64,000 nucleotides of DNA from Chlorops oryzae (lineage: Eukaryota; Arthropoda; Insecta; Diptera; Chloropidae). The stretch is taken from the NCBI GenBank assembly GCA_020466095.1, contig CM035809.1, positions 25,263,455 to 25,327,454 on the forward strand. The letters are read 5' to 3'. This document shows positions 1-12,729 of the stretch, piece by piece. The position numbers and the translations under genes are program-made. Below the pieces are notes generated by a model. It did not search any database and was not told the DNA's origin. It saw only the letters and a list, made by a program, of their open reading frames with translations. Each line of letters begins with the position of its first letter. Positions within the stretch are counted from its first letter, which is position 1.

Positions 1-3000
1 AAAAGGCAAAACAATTATATTAAAAGAAGACTAGGTTACCTTCAAATAAGGTCTAAGGGGAAGGAAAATTATTATCTTTCATTCCTTTGCTGGAGTCAGA
101 GATTTGAGTCATATTTTTCATATTCTTCTAAAGCCTTCAGTAGATCAACCTACCCTTATCATACCCAAAAGGCATTCTCAGCCTTTCTAATATTGTAAGT
201 TATCTTACAGTGTACAAAGAAAGGTCCATAAATATAGAGCCCATTCATATAGACACCCTTCTTAGCTGGACATCAGAAATGTTGAGCTCCAATAAATGTA
301 CCTCTTCAAATTTGTTCCTAATCATATAATACTTCGCTTTGACACCCCTTAAAGGAGGACGACAGCTCCCTTGAATGAACGAAAGCCACTGGTCCCTTTG
401 GGAGTCCTATCATAAGAATGTTTTTACCCAAGCCAGTAGATAGAAAATTCGCCCCCGGGGATTTTTCCTCGCCAAAGAGTAGAAAAATACCACAAAAAAA
501 TAAAGGTTGTCATTAAGGTCGGAAGATATTCCACAGATTTAATTGGACCCGTCAACGTTGAAAAGTCTGGTCTTTCCTCCACACTCTCTGCAGAAACTCC
601 TTCTTCAGTCTACATTCAAATAATTAAAATCTTTTCAGCTATTTAAAGCTAGTAAGAGATCTTCAATAGTCTTCTCTCCAGTTCGATATCTTATGAGATC
701 TATATAGAGGAGGCAAAGATTCTGCTTCTTTCGGACCATGGTTAGCTTTGTGAAGAAGCTCATTAAACCCGGGGAATTTCTTCGGAAGTAAATAGTGTTA
801 GGTATTTTTTTGTTTTGTGTTTCCTGACTGAAGATGAAGATCTTAAATGTCTCTATAATGTCCTGAAACTAGTGGTATATTCTTCTACCTTTACGTTAAG
901 GTCCATTAGTTTTTTCATACTCTCTGTATAGGTAATGTATCATTCTATATATGATTACTATTTCCTTCGTTCTTCAATCAGCACTCACAAATCTCGAAGC
1001 AATTTAGGGTCATCAGAAGACCCCTCGGCTTTAGAGTATCTTTTCTAGTGGCCTATTTCTCGCGATCCATCTGAGAACATTCACCCATATCTTAAAAGAC
1101 CACAGCATCTCTTACATAATTTCTTAGAACTCGATCACACCATTCAAAGCTTCACCGTCCAAAGGAAAACTTCTGAATCAAATCAGCGGATATCTCACAT
1201 GCTTAAACACTCACCGATAATAAAGCATTTTCGACGAAACAATCGCTCACTCAAGAAAGATTCCTATCGCTAAAAGTATGCGGCATACTAAATTTTCGGC
1301 TTGTTAAGGAAATGAATTTATTACGCGATACTCGTTACAGGGAAGGGAAAAAACCAAAACCAGAGACAGGAAAAATGTGGGGAAAAGAAAGACATTAATG
1401 CATCTCCTTTTGTTCTGTTCCATGTCCACTTGTTCGCTACCACCACCAAAGCCACCAAAAATCACTGATGCAAGCCGAGAAGACACTTGCCTCAAGTGGA
1501 ATGTATAGCATGGCATTGCAAATTTATAAGGATCAATTTTTGATAAGCAAACGAACAAGACAAACCGTTAACAAAGGCCACCGTAAAAGCAAAAAGGCAA
1601 CAAAAAACAACAAAACTTTACAAAAAAATATATGTCAAAATAAAGCGAAATAAAGAAAGAAAAACTGAAAAATAAAATAAAAATAAAGAAAAAGAAAACC
1701 CAAAAAAGAAAGGAAGAAAAAGTGTGCAAAAAGAAAGACAAAAAATTTCAGACATAACTCGATCAAGCAACAGGTTGAAGAGGCCCATCATCGTATGGGT
1801 CGGGGCCAGGTTTTTTTTTTTTTTTTCATACCTTTGTTTTCTCCTCGATATTTTCAAGCATCATCGACGACGTCAACACGACTTTGTAGGTATCATTAGC
1901 ATGATTGACTTACAAAAGAACTAAGGCACCGAACAGAAATCGAACTGACAAAGGTGAAGTGATAAGCGGGTTGCGTTGACTTGATGCCTTCAACGATAAT
2001 CATGTCGATATGGCGATTGTGGAATGATATTGAACTTTGTGGGCATTTTTGTTTTTTCGGACTCTTCGGGCTCTTATATCATCAGCGATCATCGAAAAAG
2101 CTCCGTGATAAATTTTAATATTTTCTGGTGTTAATTTGGTTTCAATATTTTCAATTTTTGGGGATTACTGCTTTTTTAATGAGCTCTGAAAGTCACTCTT
2201 GATAGCGTCTGAGAGACTTAAGTTTTTAATTAAAATTTGGTGAATTTAAATCTAACCGAGCCGGAAGTTAACTGGATTTCCAATAACTACCCATCTCGTT
2301 TTTTTTTTTTTTTTGATGGAAGGCATGTGGCAGCACAATTAAGACCTGACAAGAACACACAAATGGAGAGGTGATTATTGATAATGGCCATTAGTATCAG
2401 ACATTTTGAGAGGGAAAAGTAGTCATCTTTTCCTCCGGTCTTGGACTCTCTAAAGAGGCCCACCATACCCAAAGAATTCCTTCCAAGGACGGATGATAAT
2501 CTATTTTATTTTTGATCGAACGGTTCCTTTGTCTGGCGAGGGGACCCCAAGGTAGAAAAATTACCAGACCCTAACTTCTATCTCTATTTGTCTGCCTGGC
2601 TTCAATAACCTGACTGACTCATTTCGACTGACTCGTATGCGATAAATGGTTAAAATACTATCCGCTTAAATAATTTACTTCAAAATGCCCCAATTTTTCT
2701 CTATATTTTACTGTGCATATGGTAATTTGTGCCATATTTGCTTTTAACACATTGAACATAACCTACTTTCTTGCGAACGATATACACATGTGTGACGTCA
2801 GAATAGTAAGAAAATTAGTTCAAATTTCTGAAATATTTGTAAGAAAACTATTTGACCTTAATTAGTTCTTGAACTAATAACATTCGCTGTGCCTAATATA
2901 TCGATTATGTAGGTTCCAGCCTTTTCAAAATTCTTCGAAAATTTTATATTTGATCAGCTTTAGCTTTTTTTTTTGTGAAAAAAAAAACACCCATATCGTG

Positions 3001-4160
3001 TGTTTATTGACATAAATGAACCAGTTCAAGTTTAATTCAAAACTCTTGAGAGACTCTCTGGCGTCGATTGCAGAGGCCTAATTAATATCAGTGCTTCCCA
3101 AACTGTATTTTAAGAGAATTTCACTTCGAGTTTACCTAAAAACGCCTTACAAAACTTTTCGTTAACTGAAGAGGTGTTTTAAAGATATACCTCCTATATT
3201 TAATCCTTAATATCCTAAGAGGAACTTAGAGCCATAAGAGGTGCTTTAGATAACACTGTGCGAAATTTAAGGGGTCATGTTTTGTAAACAAATATTTGAC
3301 GACTGTTTTTGAAAGTGCTCGGTGAGTATAACAACGCCTCATTTTCAGTTTTGTCAGGTCACGTCTTTTTTTTTTTTTAAATAGACTTCAAAAAGTGGGG
3401 CCGAGAATTAAATTTCTCACTTACTTATGGCTATATCTCGTAATCCGTTCAATATATTAACTTCCTTTCTATCACAATTTATAGCTCTGAACTCATTTTA
3501 AATACTTTTAGTACAAACCGACCCGAAAAAACTCTATCTAGTAGGTGCAAATTGCAAAAATTCCTAAATTTTGACGTGTTTTTTATCATATTTTATTTTG
3601 TATGGCCGTATAGCTCCCAAGGCAATAAACATTTTATCAAAGTTTTTTAATGCAAATATAGAAGGATTATAACTAAACAACTTCTTCATATATACTTGAG
3701 ACCGTTTTGCCGGTGCTTATAAGCAATGCAATTTCAATTACCACCGACCTAATACTGGTAATTTAAAAGTTTAACCAGCTCAGTCCTCCATTGGAAAAAT
3801 TTTAAATTCTTATACACGTCATAGGCGAAACTGAAGAGGTTAATGTTATTAGGATAGATTGGAGTCCATTGTTGCCAGTTTAGAAAAAGCTCACCTAAAT
3901 TACAAGGAGTTTCTGATCTATAGGAGAGACTTTGGGCAGAAAAATCCTTCGTGTTTTGGGACCTAGTTTTGGTTCTTAGAAGATGTTAAAATCAAGTTTG
4001 AGTGAATTTCAGGCTTATAAAAAGATATTCAGGGGATATAATCTCTAAATAACTGAGAACAGTGTACTGGAATCTTAGCTTAAGAATCTCTGCCTTCAAA
4101 CATGCACACGTCTCAATCGATAAATGGAAATAAATACAATTCAAATACTTAGGTACTCAC
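1..4160 (-). other. Presumed intron 1 of the bnl-like FGF gene (partial)
   Basis: This stretch lies downstream of the splice donor at 4160 on the minus strand, so it should be intron if the exon call is right. It is AT-rich, with no long open frame and no recognisable protein. Homopolymer T tracts occur near 1812, 2300, 2966 and 3367. I see no second FGF exon, so the rest of the FGF domain must lie left of the window. Confidence 0.55.
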
Positions 4161-4163
4161 TGT
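4155..4163 (-). other. Splice donor ending the FGF exon
   Basis: On the minus strand the sequence reads TTACA|gtgagtacc, with intron base 1 at 4160. gtgagt is close to the ideal donor. It falls just after the GTxxDxSD segment of the FGF core, where FGF genes typically have their first core intron. The alternative is read-through to a TGA at 4141-4143, which would truncate the FGF domain after one quarter. Confidence 0.8.
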
Positions 4164-5652
4164 AATCGCTCATATCGTCGTACGTTCCATTGACGGTTCC
4201 ATCTGGTAATATCTGTAGGAAACGATTCTTAATATACAATTGGATCTTACGCATCGGAGCCATTTGCTGGAAAACCGTCGATCGTTCATTGCGATCCAAA
4301 TTGTTAAAGAATCGATTATTGATATTATTGTTGCTTCGGTAATTATTGCGCTGCTGCTGCTGCTGACTATTGCTAGAGTTATTCAGTCTTCTCGGTTTCG
4401 AGACATCATCCGATGAACGACGTTTTTTCTTACTATTACTATTGTTACTGCTACTACGACTTTTGATCGGCTCATCTTGATCATCTCGGTCCGCAACTAT
4501 ATCTTGGTGTATACTGCGATCGGTGCGTGATAATATGGCCGTATGATCTGATGATGAGAATTTAAAGGATGCTAGATCGTCACTCTCCCGATGATCATTA
4601 TTATCGTTATTAATAATATCGTCATCAGGATGTCTTGACGTTGATAGTTTTTCTGTCGCTGTAGGCTCAATTGCTGTATCTTGCATTATTGTGGATGCTG
4701 TTGTTGATGCTGTTGTTGATGCTGTTGTTGATGCTGTTGTTGATGCTGTTGTTGTTGTTTGTTTCTGGTGATGTTGATGATATATCACTGTCACTGTTTG
4801 AGATTGCTCTTGCAATATTCGCACTATTTGAGACAATTTTGGATGCACTTAACGTTCGTTTCGGATTAAATTGATTGCTTTTGAAATTATTTCTATTATT
4901 TAAATTATTATTAATTTTATGATTAGAACTATCACTATTATTTATGACACTATTATCTGATGTTATTGTTGTTGTTTTCTCTGTTGTTGTTGTTGTTGTT
5001 GTATAATAACATCTTCATTTGTATCGTAATTGGATTTTTTTCTTTTACGTTTATTTGATATCATATCCAACATTTTAACGCGCTGTGTCTTATGACGTTG
5101 CTCATTCTCGGCGTTCACTGGCATCGGTTGAGCTTCGCTGACATGACTTTGTTTTGTTAATTGTTCTTTTGTGCCACTGTCACTTGGATTTCTAGTGCTG
5201 TTTATTATGAATTCATTGGATTTGAATTTATCATCATCGTTGGATTTTGTCCATTTTTTTTCTTCATTCGATTGATTTTCATTTTCATTTTCACTTTCAT
5301 TTTTTCGATTCTTTCCATTCGTATCACTTTCATTATTAAAACTATTATGGCTAAGCGTTTTCAATACCGAATTACTTAAATTATTTTTATTATTATTGCT
5401 CGTTGGGTTATTTAACACTGGCATGACCACTCCTACTGCTCCTGCTCGTGTCGCTGTAACTGTCACTGTCGAATTCGTTCCATTGATAGTTGGCCGAATT
5501 GCCGTTGACGTGTTCATTTCGGTGGCCTGTATCGTTGCCGGTAGGAATAATGTTGGCATCGCATACACCAAGGCCGGCCATTTTATTAAAATCGAAAGGA
5601 GAGCACCCAGCAGTGCTAGGGCTCTCCAGTCTAGTCGTAAATGTCTGCCCAT
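4161..5652 (-). CDS. bnl: FGF ligand, branchless-like, first coding exon (5' part of gene)
   Basis: Secreted fibroblast growth factor ligand. In flies the branchless type signals through the receptor breathless to guide tracheal branching. I start it at the ATG at 5652 (MGRHLRLDWRALALLG...): an in-frame TAA lies just upstream at 5665-5667. The first ~30 residues form a signal peptide with a hydrophobic core (LALLGALLSILI). Then come ~430 codons of Asn/Ser/Thr/Glu/Gln-rich low complexity. At about codon 470 the FGF core begins: RKIQLYIKNRFLQILPDG, then TVNGTYDD, matching the first FGF beta strands. The frame stops shortly afterwards in intron sequence; the exon ends in phase 1 at GAT TAC A|gtgagt, close to the conserved first intron of FGF genes. 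The long N-terminal region fits branchless better than pyramus or thisbe, whose FGF core follows the signal peptide closely. The frame leaves and returns inside repeats near 4965 and 4740 (see findings), so the middle ~75 codons are uncertain. Confidence 0.75.
4693..4762 (-). repeat. 12-bp tandem repeat inside the FGF exon
   Basis: About five copies of a unit that reads ACAACAGCATCA on the minus strand, followed by plain ACA units. In the frame shared by the start codon and the FGF core it codes TTAS repeats; in the +2 frame it codes NNSI repeats. Both frames are open across it, so the repeat itself does not show which is used. Confidence 0.9.
4961..5003 (-). repeat. CAA/CAG trinucleotide tract inside the FGF exon
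   Basis: On the minus strand a CAA run, CAG AGA AAA, then three more CAA and a TAA. In the signal-peptide frame it codes polyglutamine and terminates at 4963-4965. The frame shifted by two bases stays open for a further ~100 codons of Asn/Ser-rich sequence. Confidence 0.9.
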
Positions 5653-6440
5653 TGACAAAGGATTTTACCGCCACATTGAGACTACTGTATTGGTTTAGTG
5701 TTGATTTATTGTTTGCACTGAGCGAATTGTGTTAGGGCGAGAGTTGCGCAGACGCAATTGATTTGTTCTACTCGTTTGATGAATTTTTATGGTGGTGCAA
5801 TAACCATTCTGCAATCGTTTTGTCTATGCGAGCTAATCAATCTTGATAATCGTTTTCTTGCATCATTTTGGTAATATTCATTTGGAATAACTTTCAAAGC
5901 ACACAAAATTTCAATCATTTTTGGAGAATTTGTAAAAAAAGGGAACGATTTTTTCGAAGGGCAAATCGATTATGGTAAGCTGAAATGAAAAAGAGAAAAG
6001 ATGACACTTAATTAATAAGAAAAATAATAATAATAAATTAATAAGAAAAATAAATCTTTAGAAGCTCTAATATAAATTTTTTAAGACAAAAACTATTGGT
6101 ATTGTAAGAATATAAGAATATAAAAGTGTATAAGAAAAAGGTTTCGTACTTAGGGAATGGGTTTGAGGGCTATTAAGCCCTCCGATATGTGGGTTAGTAC
6201 TAAGGAAGGCAGGAAAATAATCATAATCCTCCCTGATAGAAGACCTATTTGTATTAAAGAAGTTCTTTATCTTCTCAAAAGCACTGATAACTTTCGAAAT
6301 CGGGAAGCCTCTATAGGTGAATGCATGGCCCATGAACTTGAAAGCTCATCACGATCTAGAATGGTACTAGAAGCAGAATATTACTCCAGGAGGGGTTTCA
6401 GGCATTACGAAAATGTATATCAATTTTCTTATTTTCCTTT
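5653..6440. other. Upstream flank of the FGF exon, no gene seen
   Basis: Immediately 5' of the start codon on the minus strand. About 200 bases (5653-5870) are less AT-rich and may be 5' untranslated region. I cannot identify a convincing TATA box or a unique initiator. The rest is AT-rich with a run of AATAATAAT near 6020-6050. Confidence 0.4.
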
Positions 6441-6454
6441 GTAATTCCTCCAGT

Positions 6455-7187
6455 TACTAAAGGACTCCTTTCATTCAATTCATACCAGCGAATTACAATA
6501 AAATTAGCTTTTAAAACGATCTGACAATTCTTCCAATTAAAGATTGCACATTTCTCTTCAAAAGTGACACAAGTCAAAAATTTTATTTCGCAATTTTCAT
6601 GCTTAACCTTAATTCGCTGTGGCAGGGAATTATTTTTCATGGAAATCAGAAAGATTTTGAGTTGTGACACTTTTGATTACGTAATGTAATTTCTTTTTAA
6701 TTCTTAAATATTCTTCATTATTCTTTCTGATTTGACGGCTTAAATATTTCTTGAAGAACTTCATCTCCAATCAAAACTATTTAGGCCTATTTGCTTTTGA
6801 AAATTGGTCTGAAAATGTCAAAATTTTCATACAAATTTTTTGTTTTTCGGAACAAAAAAATTCATCGGAACAGTGGACAAAAAGGGCCTTCCTTTCATGC
6901 AATTCATAGCATAAAATTACAATAAAATTAATTTTAAATTTTAAAACGATCCGACAATTCGTCTACTTTCTCTTCAAAAGTGACACAAGTCAAAAATTTT
7001 ATTTCACAATTTTTATGCTTAACCTTAATTCGCTGTGACAGGGAATTATTTTTCATGGAAATCAGAAAAATTTTGAGTTGTGACACTTTTGATTACGATA
7101 TGTAATTTTTTTCAAATTCTTAAATATTCTTATTGATTTAACGGCTTAAATAATTCTTTGAGAACTTCATCTCCAATCAAAATTATT
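6455..7187 (+). repeat. Direct duplication of a ~310-bp dispersed repeat
   Basis: Copy 1 runs about 6455-6785 and copy 2 about 6885-7187. Both carry the same ordered blocks: ccTTTCATnCAATTCATA, AAAACGATCyGACAATTC, CTCTTCAAAAGTGACACAA, TTAACCTTAATTCGCTGTG, TTTTTCATGGAAATCAGAAA, GAGTTGTGACACTTTTGATT, and AACTTCATCTCCAATCAAAA. Within each copy AAAAGTGACACAA and TTGTGACACTTTT are inverted, so it can fold. A third, diverged copy lies inverted at 52205-52460. Confidence 0.85.
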
Positions 7188-7189
7188 AA

Positions 7190-8979
7190 GAGTCTTTGTC
7201 TTTTTCTAAGCACTTAAGGACGATTCCTGTAAATTACGCACTGCTGGATATTTGATTGTACTTCTTCTTTGATTAATATGGAAGCCATTTTCTCTACTCC
7301 CCATGCGTCTCCTGCCGACATAAAAATACCTTACAGTATAAATTCATTCTAAAATTCATTCTTCATAATTCTAACAAATTCTTTAATATATTAATTAAAA
7401 TTATTGAAGTTTTACTGTTCATATTTTTTTAAATAATTAAATGTACTTTTTTTTATCCCCAGAGACATTTCCTCAATCGTGAATGTGCCAAGCAATGTGA
7501 TTCTCCTTCAAGCCTCCTCTTAAGATTAGCTCTTAATAAACTCCATAAAATCGTTTAATTCTCCACCAAAAACAACAACAAAACATGCACTCCCCACTGG
7601 TAAGACATGATCACACATCACGACGTCATAAACTCGCAGACAACGTTGAAGAAAATCAAAAAGTAAAATAAAATAAAAATAAAACAAAATCCAAAAAATT
7701 GAAAAAAAGAAAAAACCAAACTAAAAAGAAAATAAATTTCTTGCAAACAACGAAAGGCGCTAATTGCTTTCACCTCAGCTGACAGAAGCGAAAAATGAAA
7801 ACCAAAAAAATAAAAGAAAATAAGAAAAAAAAGGAAATTCAAGAAATAAAGCAAGAATGCAAAGCCATGCGTTCATGATGCGTAAGTATGTGGAACCATG
7901 GATATCTATAGATTTCTAGGTGTTGACAGCTTTCGAGTCTGAAACGGCTCGTTCGTTCAAGCTATTTTTATATGCCAAGTCGTCTTCGCCCGATCATTAT
8001 TGCATAAGAACCCATCGAGCAAATTGACTTTAAGTATGTGCTCACTTACAATGCTCCGTCTCTGGGCAACCTACCGATCGAGACGACTTAATTAACTCGC
8101 AACTTCACGAGCTGTTTGCAAACACTCCAGCCATAAACATCAATTTAACTAGGGACTTTGGAACTGACACAATTATGCTGCAAATCATTTCGAATATGTA
8201 TGATTGTGGCTATGTTGGGTTATCCGGGATTTTGTGCGTGCGTGATGTTATTTCCCTGCTGTAATTTCTACTACATACACTCGAACTAGTCCCCGGCTGG
8301 TAATTATAATACCAGGACTACATTCTTTTAATTTTCCAACCTATGAATGTCTTAGAATGTTTTTTTAAACAAATAAAGATATATTGTCCTATTCGCGCCA
8401 GTTGGTATAACTTTTTATCTACCTTCCTCTAGACCACTAGTTGCTAGTCTAGATCTAGTTAATCCTTTAAAAATCTCGACATTTTAACTGGTCATATTCC
8501 GAGTAATATCAAATTACTTCCTTTTGGTAACATAGGTTGACCTCTTTACTATTGGATGATTATTTTGTTTTTTGTCATTTTTTTCATAGAATTTTTAGAA
8601 GGTACAAGACTGCAATTAATGGATTGGAGTAAACTTATAGGAGCTAAAGATTTTTTCCTTAGATTATGTCACAATACAACACTGTGTAACTACTTATGTT
8701 GCCAGCTCAGAGTTGTATTTCAAGAAGTTCTGATTGTCAATACTTCTAGTTTTCGTTCACAACTCATGAATTCTTAGGATTCTTCTCTCCTACAAATTAA
8801 TTCTCCATCCTTAGGCTCAATATGAAGTTGAGCACTGTGGACGGTTCAAAGACGTTCCAAAATTTGTAGGGGGCGATCATTGCGTCCTTAAACGGCCTAA
8901 TAGATCAAGAACAAAAAATCAGCGGATAAACATATCAACCGTGTAAGGACAAACTACCTGTATATAACATTGATTCACA
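7190..8979. other. Non-coding, AT-rich, no gene seen
   Basis: No supported gene. 7650-7855 is an A-rich tract that gives a spurious Phe-rich frame on the minus strand. Nothing else stands out. Confidence 0.5.
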
Positions 8980-9384
8980 TATACCCAGCTTCCCGATGAG
9001 ATTGGCTCCATGGTCAAGCAACATTTTTTGAATTTGAAGTCACTATGCCTTTTCATACGGGCATGCCCCGATTTAAGGGTGGAAAATCGGGCCAATGACC
9101 AAGCAAATTCAATACCCCATTTGTGACGTTACAGAGGCAGCGAATATTGTTTATGCCCGGAGTGCGAAAAAAGGTGGATCGGGCCCTGCATACAGGAATT
9201 ACGAAAACTCTACAGTCGAGGCACAACACTACTTCGTCCTAAATTTCGACTTGATTGGTTCAGCTGTTTCGGAGGAGTTACGAAGTTCCGAGTTCCATCC
9301 TACACCCTGATGGATAGATGGTCCTAATCGACTTAGCTTTCGATCCTCAATAGCACCAATACAGGGTATATTAAGCTGGGTATA
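8980..9384. mobile_element. Candidate TIR element, 405 bp
   Basis: A perfect 12-bp inverted repeat bounds this stretch: TATACCCAGCTT at 8980-8991 and AAGCTGGGTATA at 9373-9384. The interior is more GC-rich than its surroundings and has no convincing ORF; the plus-strand frame at 9095-9310 (71 codons) is probably fortuitous. No clear target-site duplication. A MITE is the simplest reading. Confidence 0.5.
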
Positions 9385-10947
9385 GAAATGAAAAAAGGGA
9401 TTCAAATTCTTCATGCCTACATGACCTTCGATCACCATTTCGATTTTAATTATAATTTACGTAAGGGTCCCGGAATCAAATGAGTTCGATCGCTGTGCAG
9501 TCAACAATAACAGGGTAGATAAGGTAAGTAATCCCAGATAGAGAAATTTCTGTAATTTTTAGGGATTTTCGCAATAAAAATTTTTATAAAAAACCTATTT
9601 AAAATGATTTAATAAATTTTTTGTAATCTTTTTTGTATAGAAGACCAGAACAAACAGTATTTTTAAATTATATTAAAGAGAGAAGAAGCCTTGTCAGGGC
9701 CACTTGGAGTACATTTTGAAGTTCAGACACAAATATGGACCCAAAAATAAACATCGGAAACAGCTGAGAAAATCGGGATCTCTTAAAGACCTCTGGAAGT
9801 CTGAATATGGACCGAAATAACCCCTTTTTCTTGACCTCTTTAACACTCTACACCCGATCTAAAACCTCTTTCTAAAAACTGCCATTTTAGACAAGACTTT
9901 ACCTGAAGAAAATCTCTAGATTTTCCATTGAAAGTGAATACCTCCAAGGCTGGATGTCACTGATTTTATCCACAAGGCAGAATCGCCTTGCCAAACTGAC
10001 ACGCATCATTTTTTTAAAATCTTTTTTTTTTTATTTAATTTAATTTTTCACTTTTCATGCTTTCATTCCCACACTATAATGTTAAAATTTATCTTTTATA
10101 TTAAAAATTTCAATTAAAACATGCAACGAATTTCAGATGAGGTGATAATTTTGAAATTGTATGTTCAAAATTCATGCACGTAATTCTCTAATTTGTCTAT
10201 TAAAATTGTGCATTCTTGAATCATTCAGAACAATTTTAAATTACAACTAAATATACATTTTCCAAGCCAAAAAAAGAAAATTAAAAATAAAAAAATAAAA
10301 AAACTTTCAAAAAAAAAATTGAAATAAAGGAACCAAAACGCAATCAAAATGGCATAGATAGAAGAAGAAGAAATTGTCGTTTGGTCATTTGCCAACATAG
10401 ATTTTTACAATGGGCAGTGACGTGAAAGATTCTTACACTGGCAGCCAACAAGATGAAATGAAAAAAAAAACCCCAAAAAACCATCAATTCGAATGCGTGT
10501 TGTTGGAACATGCGAAAAAGACCACGAAGAACACCACCAAAGCAATCAGTAGAACCCCCCAAAGCCATGCGAAGCAGATAAGAACACAGTCACACGGACG
10601 CACACATAAATAGATAAATAGATAAATCGAGAAAGATATTGTATATAGAGCATGAGACAGAGGCGACGACTCAAGTACGAAGAAAGTACAATTGCGAGAA
10701 TTTCGAAGAGACCTCGAAGCGTATAACATTTGCCAGTTTGCATGGTCTGGATGAGATATTGCACCTCCAACGAGTTACAACCAGAAGACACGCACACACA
10801 CGAAGATTATTTTCAAATTCGACACACTTTCGGATGAGATTGTTGTTCCTTTTTGTTTTGTATCTATTTACTTTTTTATTTTTTTTTCTTTTATAGTTCT
10901 TTATGTAAAAATAAATTACTTATGTTTTCACTTTCAACGATAATGCC

Positions 10948-10950
<3 letters not shown>
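9385..10950. other. Non-coding, no gene seen
   Basis: AT-rich spacer with A/T homopolymers near 10015-10030 and 10265-10325. The segment 10340-10830 is nearer 45% GC and holds several overlapping frames on both strands, but none resembles a known protein. Confidence 0.4.

Positions 10951-11013
<63 letters not shown>
10951..11013 (+). repeat. (AG)n microsatellite
   Basis: Uninterrupted AG dinucleotides for 63 bases. Confidence 0.98.
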
Positions 11014-11016
<3 letters not shown>

Positions 11017-11595
11017 TCAGGGTGGTGGCATAAGGGATGCGGGGTGGCGGGGAGAGGGAGTCAATGTTTTTGCATAACAATTTGGCGAGTGGGCTCGTAA
11101 CAAGCTCTTGGCGAAAATTGCCACTCGCTGTAATGGGAAGTTGTTGGGACTTCTTTTGAATTAAATTTTCCAGTAGACAATTTAACCCTTTGGCTTCGTA
11201 AATGCCGGACTACAGGCCTTTAAAAACTCCTTTTTCGAACCTTTTGCTACTTATCGATGTACAACATAAGTTTTTCTTAATGTAAAATGCAATTGAAATA
11301 AATGAAATGAATGAAATATTCTTCTAATTCTAATAAAAAAAAACTCTCCAAAAAACCATGAGAAAAGTGAAAGAAGCAAAGACATCAGGAGGCACCATGG
11401 TGAATGATGAAAAACAGAACCAGAGAGTAGATTTAAAGGGTCTGGACACCTTCCAGTATTCTTAAAATCGCAGGCCAATTCAAAAATGCTTGCCAACAGG
11501 AAATCACCATGTTGGATAAAATTAATAATTCCCCCAAAATTTTTGGCCAAGCACTGCGTATGAGTAATGTGTGAATTCTCATAAGTATGCCTCGG
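11014..11595. other. Non-coding, no gene seen
   Basis: The minus-strand frame at 11251-11613 (120 codons) has no recognisable motif and overlaps simple A-rich sequence; I treat it as chance. Confidence 0.4.
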
Positions 11596-11599
11596 AATT

Positions 11600-12240
11600 T
11601 GAATATGTAACAAAATAATAAAAAAATTTAAAAAATATTCAAAAAAAATTCAAACAATGCAAATAATTAAAAATTCAAAAATTAAAAAATTAAAAAAAAT
11701 TAATATATTTAAAATTTTAAAAATTTTAAAAACTTTTAAAAATTTTAAAAATTTTAAAAATTCAAAAAATTTAATAAAAATTTAAAATTCAAAAAATGCA
11801 AAATATTCAAAAAATTGAAAAAATTCAAAAAATTAAAAATTCAAAAAATTGAAAATTTTCAAAAATTGAAAATTTTCAAGAAATTGAAAATATTCAAAAC
11901 ATTCAAAAATTCAAAACATTCAAAAAAATTTCAAAAAATTGAAGAAATTGAAAAAATTGAAAATATTCAAAAAATTCAAAAAAATCATAAAATTCAAACA
12001 ATTCAAAAAATTGAAAAAATGAAAACTAAAAAAATTGAAAACATTCAAAAAATTCAAAAAAAATTGAAAAAATTGAAAAAATTTAAGAAATTCAAAAAAT
12101 TCAAAAAAATCATAAAATTCAAAAAATTGAAAAATTAAAAAAATTTTAAAAAATGAAAAAATTCAAAACATTGAAAACATTCAAAAAACTGAAAATATTC
12201 AAAAAATTCAAAACATCCAAAAATTCCAAATAAGTTCGAT
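11600..12240 (+). repeat. A-rich degenerate simple repeat
   Basis: Hundreds of bases built from short units such as AATTCAAAAAATTGAAAA. It gives a Lys/Ile-rich frame at 11815-12138 that is a by-product of the repeat. A similar T-rich mirror occurs at 42195-42710. Confidence 0.9.
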
Positions 12241-12384
12241 TTAGTATGCCTATTTAAAATGTTGAATTGTTAAAATAAAATAAAAACCTACTTCAGTGAC
12301 TAAAATATTCAAAAAGCAAAGTTAAATGCAAAAAAATTCAGAACAAATTCAAAATATTCAAAATCCGATACTCATAAGAGATTT

Positions 12385-12726
12385 CCCAGCAAACATTAGG
12401 TTTGAGAATGATTCGAGAATGATTTGACATCAAATGCATTCATCAAATGTCAAACTTTTGATTTCAATTTGAGGTTCATTTGAGAATGATAGCTCTCAAA
12501 TTGAGAAAAAAGGTTTATTCTCAAATTGTTTTCACACCTTTTTTGAATGTGATTTTCAAATCGTAATTCTAATTTCAGAGAAACATGTATTCTCAAATCA
12601 ACCTCAAATCGAACTCAAATTTTAATTTACAACATTAATTCTCGATTTGAATATGATTTGAGAATCAGATTTGAATTCAAATTTGAGAAAAACAAATTCT
12701 CAAGCATTTGACTTGTGTTTGCTGGG
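12385..12726. mobile_element. MITE with CCCAGCAAACA terminal inverted repeats
   Basis: Perfect 11-bp TIRs: CCCAGCAAACA at 12385-12395 and TGTTTGCTGGG at 12716-12726. The interior is made of repeated, often inverted TTTGAGAATGATTTGA and CTCAAATTTGAG words, so it can form a long hairpin. No ORF. The flanking bases do not give a clear duplication longer than TT. It resembles the element at 52805-53108, which shares the CCCAGC ends. Confidence 0.8.
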
Positions 12727-12729
12727 TTG

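Noticed and set aside
5408..5698. Open frames overlapping the FGF signal-peptide region on both strands
   Set aside because: They are antisense or alternate-frame shadows; the signal peptide and low-complexity tail support only one frame.
11815..12138. 107-codon Lys/Ile-rich frame
   Set aside because: Generated by the AATTCAAAAAATTG simple repeat.
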